Source: Acetofilamentum sp. (GTDB taxonomy: Bacteria; Bacteroidota; Bacteroidia; Bacteroidales; JAFGUD01). From it: a stretch of 5,908 bases of DNA. The DNA lies in contig DYKL01000229.1 in NCBI GenBank assembly GCA_020722645.1, positions 1 to 5,908 of the forward strand, read 5' to 3'. This document shows, one piece after another, positions 5,528 to 5,908 of the stretch (its first letter is position 1; each line of letters starts with the position of its first letter). Position numbers and translations under genes: made by a program. The notes below the pieces were generated by a model. The model did not search any database and was not told the DNA's origin. It worked only from the letters and a program-made list of their open reading frames with translations.

Positions 5528-5687
5528 AATTAGCAAATTAGTTAATTAGAGTCTGTTTATAAAGTGCCAAGTTTATAAAGTTCTTAAAGTTAATTTATTG
5601 AAGATCAAATGCTAATACTTTATAGACCCTTACAGGGCAGGCTTTCAACTTTATGAACTTTATGAACTAACTCTAATTAGCACATTA
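5528..5687. repeat. 13-bp direct repeats flanking the palindromic element
   Basis: AATTAGCAAATTA (5528-5540) and AATTAGCACATTA (5675-5687) match at 12 of 13 positions in the same orientation, one on each side of the 5543-5679 palindrome, partly overlapping its right arm. They could be a remnant target duplication or part of the element itself. Confidence 0.4.
5543..5679. repeat. 137-bp long-palindrome element, candidate two-sided terminator or MITE
   Basis: Outer arms TAATTAGAGT (5543-5552) and ACTCTAATTA (5670-5679) are perfect. Inner arms 5571-5593 and 5645-5667 match at 20 of 23 positions when inverted. The left side has an 11-bp direct repeat, GTTTATAAAGT, at 5555-5565 and 5571-5581; the right side has the tandem 9-mer AACTTTATG at 5647-5655 and 5656-5664. 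A small CCCT-TAC-AGGG hairpin (5627-5637) lies in the loop. It sits between convergent genes, 19 bases after the dapA stop, where a terminator for both is expected. Confidence 0.6.
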
Positions 5688-5692
5688 TTACA

Positions 5693-5908
5693 TTAGCTAT
5701 ATTTCCCGATTTTATCTTCAATGCGAACATCATCAATACGGCTTGTCTGAATTTTCACATTTGTAACCATTGTTTGTGTGCCGTTTTTGTACATAACCTC
5801 GTGAATTTTTTTTATCAAATCTATAACTTCATCATAAGTTCCTTCAACAACAGTTTCAAACGGAACTTACTTTTAAAAAGCGTGGATTTACAGGGCTTTG
5901 CTGCTGAT
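5693..5908 (-). pseudogene. MTH1187/DUF77-type thiamine-binding-like protein, C-terminal part with broken frame
   Basis: On the minus strand 57 codons (5866-5696) and a TAA (5695-5693) are open, reading VPFETVVEGTYDEVIDLIKK and ending EDKIGKYS. The (P)xxTxVEGxxDEIxxxIK pattern and the C-terminal EDKIGKY resemble small MTH1187/YkoF-like proteins of about 95-100 residues, some of which bind thiamine. Upstream in frame are stops at 5867-5869, 5873-5875 and 5888-5890, and no suitable ATG exists. ISS at 5908-5900 in the same frame resembles the ISS that precedes the VEG motif in family members as I recall them, so homology may resume beyond the stops. The about 40 N-terminal residues are therefore frameshifted, mutated, or misread in this sequence. 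A true pseudogene and an assembly or sequencing error near the end cannot be told apart here. Confidence 0.55.

Overview
The window is AT-rich and looks like a Bacteroidota (Bacteroidetes) chromosome, probably an uncultured or environmental lineage. Three things point there: good matches to the Bacteroidetes -7 promoter element (TAnnTTTG) upstream of two genes, little Shine-Dalgarno sequence before the starts, and a Bacteroidetes-type small protein gene placed directly before dapA. The genus cannot be named from this sequence alone.

Layout, left to right. (1) Positions 1-154 hold the N-terminal 51 residues of a minus-strand Rrf2-family regulator, cut by the window edge, with a promoter and an overlapping 19-bp dyad just upstream. 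(2) Positions 155-1163 hold no convincing gene. This kilobase is packed with palindromes and repeats: a perfect 16-bp inverted repeat pair (587-602 and 1026-1041) brackets two twin hairpins and an 88-bp nested palindrome, and a 26-bp near-perfect direct repeat pair lies just to the right. (3) Positions 1164-3776 encode, on the minus strand, an 870-residue protein with two beta-rich N-terminal repeats followed by two complete CbxX/CfqX-type AAA+ ATPase domains. (4) Positions 3777-4107 are a divergent AT-rich spacer with small dyads and a promoter element for the rightward genes. (5) Positions 4108-5523 are a two-gene plus-strand operon: a 177-residue Bacteroidetes-type hypothetical protein and dapA, 12 bases apart. 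(6) Positions 5524-5692 carry a 137-bp long-palindrome element, a plausible two-sided terminator or miniature element. (7) Positions 5693-5908 carry, on the minus strand, the C-terminal part of a small MTH1187/DUF77-type (thiamine-binding-like) gene whose reading frame is broken.

The genes do not form one obvious pathway. dapA feeds lysine and meso-diaminopimelate synthesis; the small gene before it is probably co-transcribed, with unknown role. The double AAA+ protein stands alone on its strand between large non-coding spacers. It is the best candidate here for an undescribed function: both ATPase modules keep their catalytic residues, and the duplicated N-terminal module may be a substrate- or partner-binding region that I do not recognise as a named family.
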